Assembly (NCBI GenBank): GCA_026724425.1
Contig: JAIUCV010000575.1
Span: 1 to 64,000 of the forward strand
Source: Erythrophleum ivorense
Taxonomy: Eukaryota > Streptophyta > Magnoliopsida > Fabales > Fabaceae
Reading direction: 5' to 3'
Length of the DNA: 64,000 nt
The translations under genes were made by a program, and so were the position numbers. Below the pieces are notes generated by a model. It made no database searches, was not told the DNA's origin, and saw nothing but the letters and a program-made list of their open reading frames with translations. Below are positions 62,508-64,000 of the stretch, piece by piece (the first letter of the stretch is position 1; every line of letters begins with the position of its first letter).

Positions 62508-62684
62508 GCATTCTCAAGTTTGAGTTGTTCTCAGAGAATTGAACAATCAAACATCGCATGTGGTGGTTTGATCTTGACAGGAACATGAATCAAAGACAAA
62601 CAGAGGTTAATACAACAAATAAAACTTTTGTTATGGAGAGCAATCTTTGAGTTTGAGTTGTTCTCAGAGAATGAACAATCAAAT
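62508..62684 (+). repeat. Direct repeat in the leader region of the right copia element
   Basis: GTTTGAGTTGTTCTCAGAGAA, followed by (T)TGAACAATCAAA, occurs near 62517 and again near 62650, about 131 bp apart. Both lie between the primer site and the minisatellite. Confidence 0.8.
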
Positions 62685-62704
62685 GGTAAAAAGATAAGGG
62701 AGAA

Positions 62705-62716
62705 GCTCTGATATCA
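62705..62716 (-). other. Primer-binding site of the right copia element
   Basis: The minus strand reads TGATATCAGAGC directly inside the LTR, one base different from the standard initiator-tRNA-Met site present in the left element. Confidence 0.85.
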
Positions 62717-62972
62717 TGTTAGTTTCAAAAAAAGCAAGACAAGAAAAAGATTGTACTAAATGATTTTTTTTTTGTTATTTATTCTATTAAATTCTTATAG
62801 GATTAAATATACAAAAATATACATGTGACTAAAAACTCAAAAAGAAAATAACTTAACCTAATCAATATAAGATCAAAAGATTAGGCTAGAATCAAGGGTG
62901 AACCTAAACAATTAGGGAAAGAATGTAAATAAGAAAAATAAATCATAATTATTACAAATCAATACATTAATA
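62717..62972 (-). repeat. 5' LTR (element orientation) of the right copia element
   Basis: Full-length match to 60837-61090. Its outer terminus reads TATTAATG on the minus strand where TGTTAATG is expected, so the terminal TG is mutated. Confidence 0.85.
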
Positions 62973-62977
62973 TAAAC

Positions 62978-64000
62978 AACTTATCAAAATTAGTTTAATT
63001 TGTCTTTTTTTTTTTAAACTCTAAATGGAGCTCTTTGACAACTCCTTTGATTGTGTCCTGATCCTCCACATTTAGTTGTTTTTTTGGGCTATCTTGGAAG
63101 CCTATGTAATGGAGGTGAAAGAATATCTATTTCCTACATGATATATTGGTAGTTATTAGATTTTGGCTATTGAACATAGAAGCCATGTTCCACTGCAATT
63201 ACTAGATCATATTGGAAGTTAGAGGAATATAATCTAGCAATATTGAGGAAAAAAAAACCAATGTGTTATAATATAACCAATAAGTATGGGTTGTTTTACC
63301 ATTCCTTAATGGAGCATAGCACAAACTCAAGTCTATCATGCAATATAAAGATCCAAGCAAAATTGATGGGAATTATTAAACCATAGGAAAAAAAATTGCA
63401 AACCTAATACAAATGCAACAAAATAAGAAATAAATGCAAAACCCAAAAATAGAGGAAAATGAGGAAAAAATAATCACAAAAAGGAAAAATAACAGCTAAC
63501 AAAAAAGGGGAAAAAAAGAAGAAATTGCAAACTCAACACAAATGCAACTAGACAATTGTAATTAAAAAGAGATATTCAACCTTTCCTCTGAAGCTTGAAC
63601 TAATTCCTTAGGCTACATATGCTCCAACCACCACAATGTATCTTTGGCAACAAGTCGATGAGTCTTCACAAGTCTCCTGTCAATTACAAGTCATCTTTAC
63701 CTTAGCAAGTCTATGCAATCAAAGAATGGATTTGTTTTATGGAGCCATGTTATTAAAGAATATACTTAATAGTGTCAATTAATTGAATATTATTTTTAGG
63801 TGAAAGGGATAAATTGTTAATTGAATATTATCTTAATAAATATTTTAATTAAAAAATCTTAGAATCTTTTAAAGAATATATTTAATAGTGTCAGTTAGTT
63901 AGACTACAACATAAGTTTTAAAATTAAAAGAGAGATTTATATAATTTTAGCAAAATTCAAGAGAAATTTGTATATTTTACTCTATTCATAATTATCTTTT
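62978..64000. other. AT-rich intergenic DNA to the window edge
   Basis: No gene. Two short repeats: ATTGCAAAC then ACAAATGCAAC near 63394 and 63524, and TTAAAGAATATA(C/T)TTAATAGTG near 63753 and 63870. Confidence 0.5.

Larger units (their letters stand above)
60832..62977 (-). mobile_element. Internally deleted copia retrotransposon with both LTRs and a TAAAC target-site duplication
   Basis: LTRs of about 255 bp lie at 60837-61090 and 62717-62972, flanked by the direct repeat TAAAC at 60832-60836 and 62973-62977. On the minus strand the order is LTR, primer-binding site (62705-62716), interior of about 1.6 kb, polypurine tract, LTR. The interior keeps only the RNase H end of pol (61110-61502). 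Protease, integrase and most of the reverse transcriptase are missing, and repetitive DNA occupies that space. The LTRs differ at roughly one base in ten by eye, so the insertion is old. Confidence 0.88.

Noticed and set aside
1..64000. tRNA, rRNA, CRISPR or organelle-derived insertions
   Set aside because: I looked for tRNA T-arm words such as GGTTCGAATCC and for long GC-rich conserved blocks, and found none convincing; the tRNA-like words present are retrotransposon primer-binding sites.

Overview
This is nuclear DNA from a flowering plant, most likely a eudicot. It is AT-rich, its genes are cut by many short GT-AG introns, it holds Ty1/copia retrotransposons and small inverted-repeat elements, and every gene I recognise belongs to a plant family. 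I cannot name the species from sequence alone.

Layout. 1-4011 is a decayed minus-strand copia element that runs off the left edge. 8752-13410 (minus) is a trichome-birefringence-like (TBL) O-acetyltransferase with 6 coding exons. 17391-21282 (minus) is ZNHIT2, a HIT zinc-finger protein with 5 exons. 24111-26681 (plus) is GRXS16, a chloroplast CGFS monothiol glutaredoxin with an N-terminal GIY-YIG-like domain, in 2 exons. 28793-36568 (plus) is a SAC-domain phosphoinositide phosphatase of the SAC6/7/8 group with 20 exons. 43429-55187 (plus) is a tomosyn/Lgl-like WD40 protein with a C-terminal R-SNARE motif and 24 exons. 60837-62972 is a second, internally deleted copia element (minus) with both LTRs, a primer-binding site and a 5-bp target-site duplication. 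I read all five gene models exon by exon, and each closes into a reading frame divisible by three.

The rest is AT-rich intergenic DNA with inverted-repeat elements, microsatellites, tandem duplications and a few repeat families that recur in the window. One segment of about 180 bp, just upstream of ZNHIT2, has a diverged second copy at about 5.5 kb.

The genes are independent housekeeping and cell-wall genes, not an operon-like set. TBL acts on wall polysaccharide in the Golgi. ZNHIT2 is an adaptor for assembly of large nuclear complexes. GRXS16 handles plastid redox and Fe-S chemistry. The SAC phosphatase and the tomosyn-like protein both relate to membrane traffic, but nothing here shows that they act together.

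I did not find a convincing undescribed biological system. The most interesting signals are an apparent U12-type intron with unusual AT-AA ends in the SAC gene, three GC-AG introns among 52, the duplicated segment near ZNHIT2, and a deleted copia element whose interior has been replaced by repetitive DNA.
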